Positions 5,600 through 6,120 of a stretch of DNA of 6,120 nt are shown here, one piece after another. The DNA is taken from the NCBI GenBank assembly GCA_030017935.1, contig JASEGF010000137.1, positions 1-6,120 of the forward strand, given 5' to 3'. This stretch comes from Bacteroidales bacterium. Lineage in GTDB: Bacteria; Bacteroidota; Bacteroidia; Bacteroidales; DTU049. Numbering within the stretch: the first letter of the stretch is position 1; the number at the start of each line of letters is the position of its first letter. A program made the position numbers and the translations under genes. Under the pieces are notes generated by a model, which searched no databases, was not told the origin of the DNA, and saw only the letters and a program-made list of their open reading frames with translations.

Positions 5600-6120
5600 A
5601 TGAAAAAAATAAGTTTTGTTTTTTCCCTTTTGTTATTATTTACTAATTATATTTTTTCGCAAAAACCAGCATATGTGATTTATCACAATGGTAATAAAGT
5701 AGAATGGCAAGATTTATTAAAGGCAGCTGATTCTTGCGATGTTATCTTTTTTGGTGAGCTACACGACAATCCTATTGCTCATTGGCTGGAATATGAACTA
5801 GTTAAAGATTTGTATCAGAAATATTCAAATAGTTTAATTTTAGGTGCTGAAATGTTTGAAACTGATAATCAACTAATCTTGAATGAATATCTGAACAATC
5901 TTATTAATGAGAAAAATTTCTTAAAAGAAGCTAAATTGTGGCAAAATTATCAGACAGACTACAGACCATTAGTTGAATTTGCTAAGAAAAATAATTTGCA
6001 ATTTATAGCTACAAATATTCCTCGTAGATATGCTGCAGCTGTCAATTATGGGAGCTTTGCTGCATTAAATAAATTTTCTAAAGAAGCTTTGACTTTTATT
6101 GCACCTTTGCCTATACCTTT
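5600..6120 (+). CDS. Exported ChaN-like protein (haem-binding uptake / TIKI-like superfamily), partial
   Basis: The frame is open from the ATG at 5600 to the window end: 173 codons, C-terminus missing. Residues 1-20 (MKKISFVFSLLLLFTNYIFS, then QKP) form a signal peptide. The mature part shows ChaN (DUF399) landmarks: VIFFGELHDNPIAHWLE (48-64) with Glu53, His55 and His61; LGAEMFETDNQ (81-91) with Glu84; LWQNYQTDYRPLVEFAK (113-129); and FIATNIPRRYAAA (135-147). Family members include the Campylobacter iron-regulated lipoprotein ChaN, which binds haem; the same fold includes TIKI-type metalloproteases. This copy has no cysteine at the signal cleavage site, so it is probably not a lipoprotein. 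Function in iron or haem handling is inferred from the family only. It is set apart from rpmA by a strong terminator and has its own candidate promoter. Confidence 0.85.
   Translation, partial: MKKISFVFSLLLLFTNYIFSQKPAYVIYHNGNKVEWQDLLKAADSCDVIFFGELHDNPIAHWLEYELVKDLYQKYSNSLILGAEMFETDNQLILNEYLNNLINEKNFLKEAKLWQNYQTDYRPLVEFAKKNNLQFIATNIPRRYAAAVNYGSFAALNKFSKEALTFIAPLPIP

Overview
The window is very AT-rich and almost entirely coding on the + strand. It looks like a chromosomal segment of a Bacteroidota (Bacteroidetes-type) bacterium. Three things point that way: a protein with a C-terminal type IX secretion (T9SS type A) sorting domain, a lack of well-placed Shine-Dalgarno sequences, and -7 elements of the Bacteroidota form TAnnTTTG ahead of each apparent transcription unit. 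The species cannot be named from the sequence.

Left edge (1-513): the N-terminus of a minus-strand gene runs off the window. It has a CPNC zinc-ribbon start and resembles the N-terminal domain of IS1595/IS1-like transposases, but the call is tentative. A 335-base gap follows, containing a strikingly C-rich, G-poor stretch at about 255-350.

Polyphosphate module (514-3481): ppk1 (688 aa, all catalytic residues present) is followed after 4 bases by a short Ppx/GppA-type phosphatase (298 aa). The pair should make and degrade polyphosphate, or turn over guanosine pentaphosphate. Next, 17 bases downstream, comes a gene for an exported PHP-domain metallohydrolase (400 aa) with a signal peptide and a T9SS sorting domain, starting at TTG.

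The PHP gene is bracketed by a 50-bp direct repeat (48/50 identical). One copy is the 3' end of the ppx gene. The other lies 1364 bp downstream in the gap before rplU, where it keeps the last codons of ppx and ends at once in a stop codon. The layout suggests that the PHP gene was inserted at the ppx stop, or that the ppx tail was duplicated. This is the most unusual feature of the window.

Ribosomal operon (4899-5480): rplU (bL21) and rpmA (bL27), closed by a strong 15-bp-stem terminator at 5508-5547.

Right edge (5600-6120): the start of an exported ChaN-like protein (haem-binding/TIKI-like superfamily), cut by the window end.

No tRNA, rRNA, CRISPR array or complete insertion sequence was seen.
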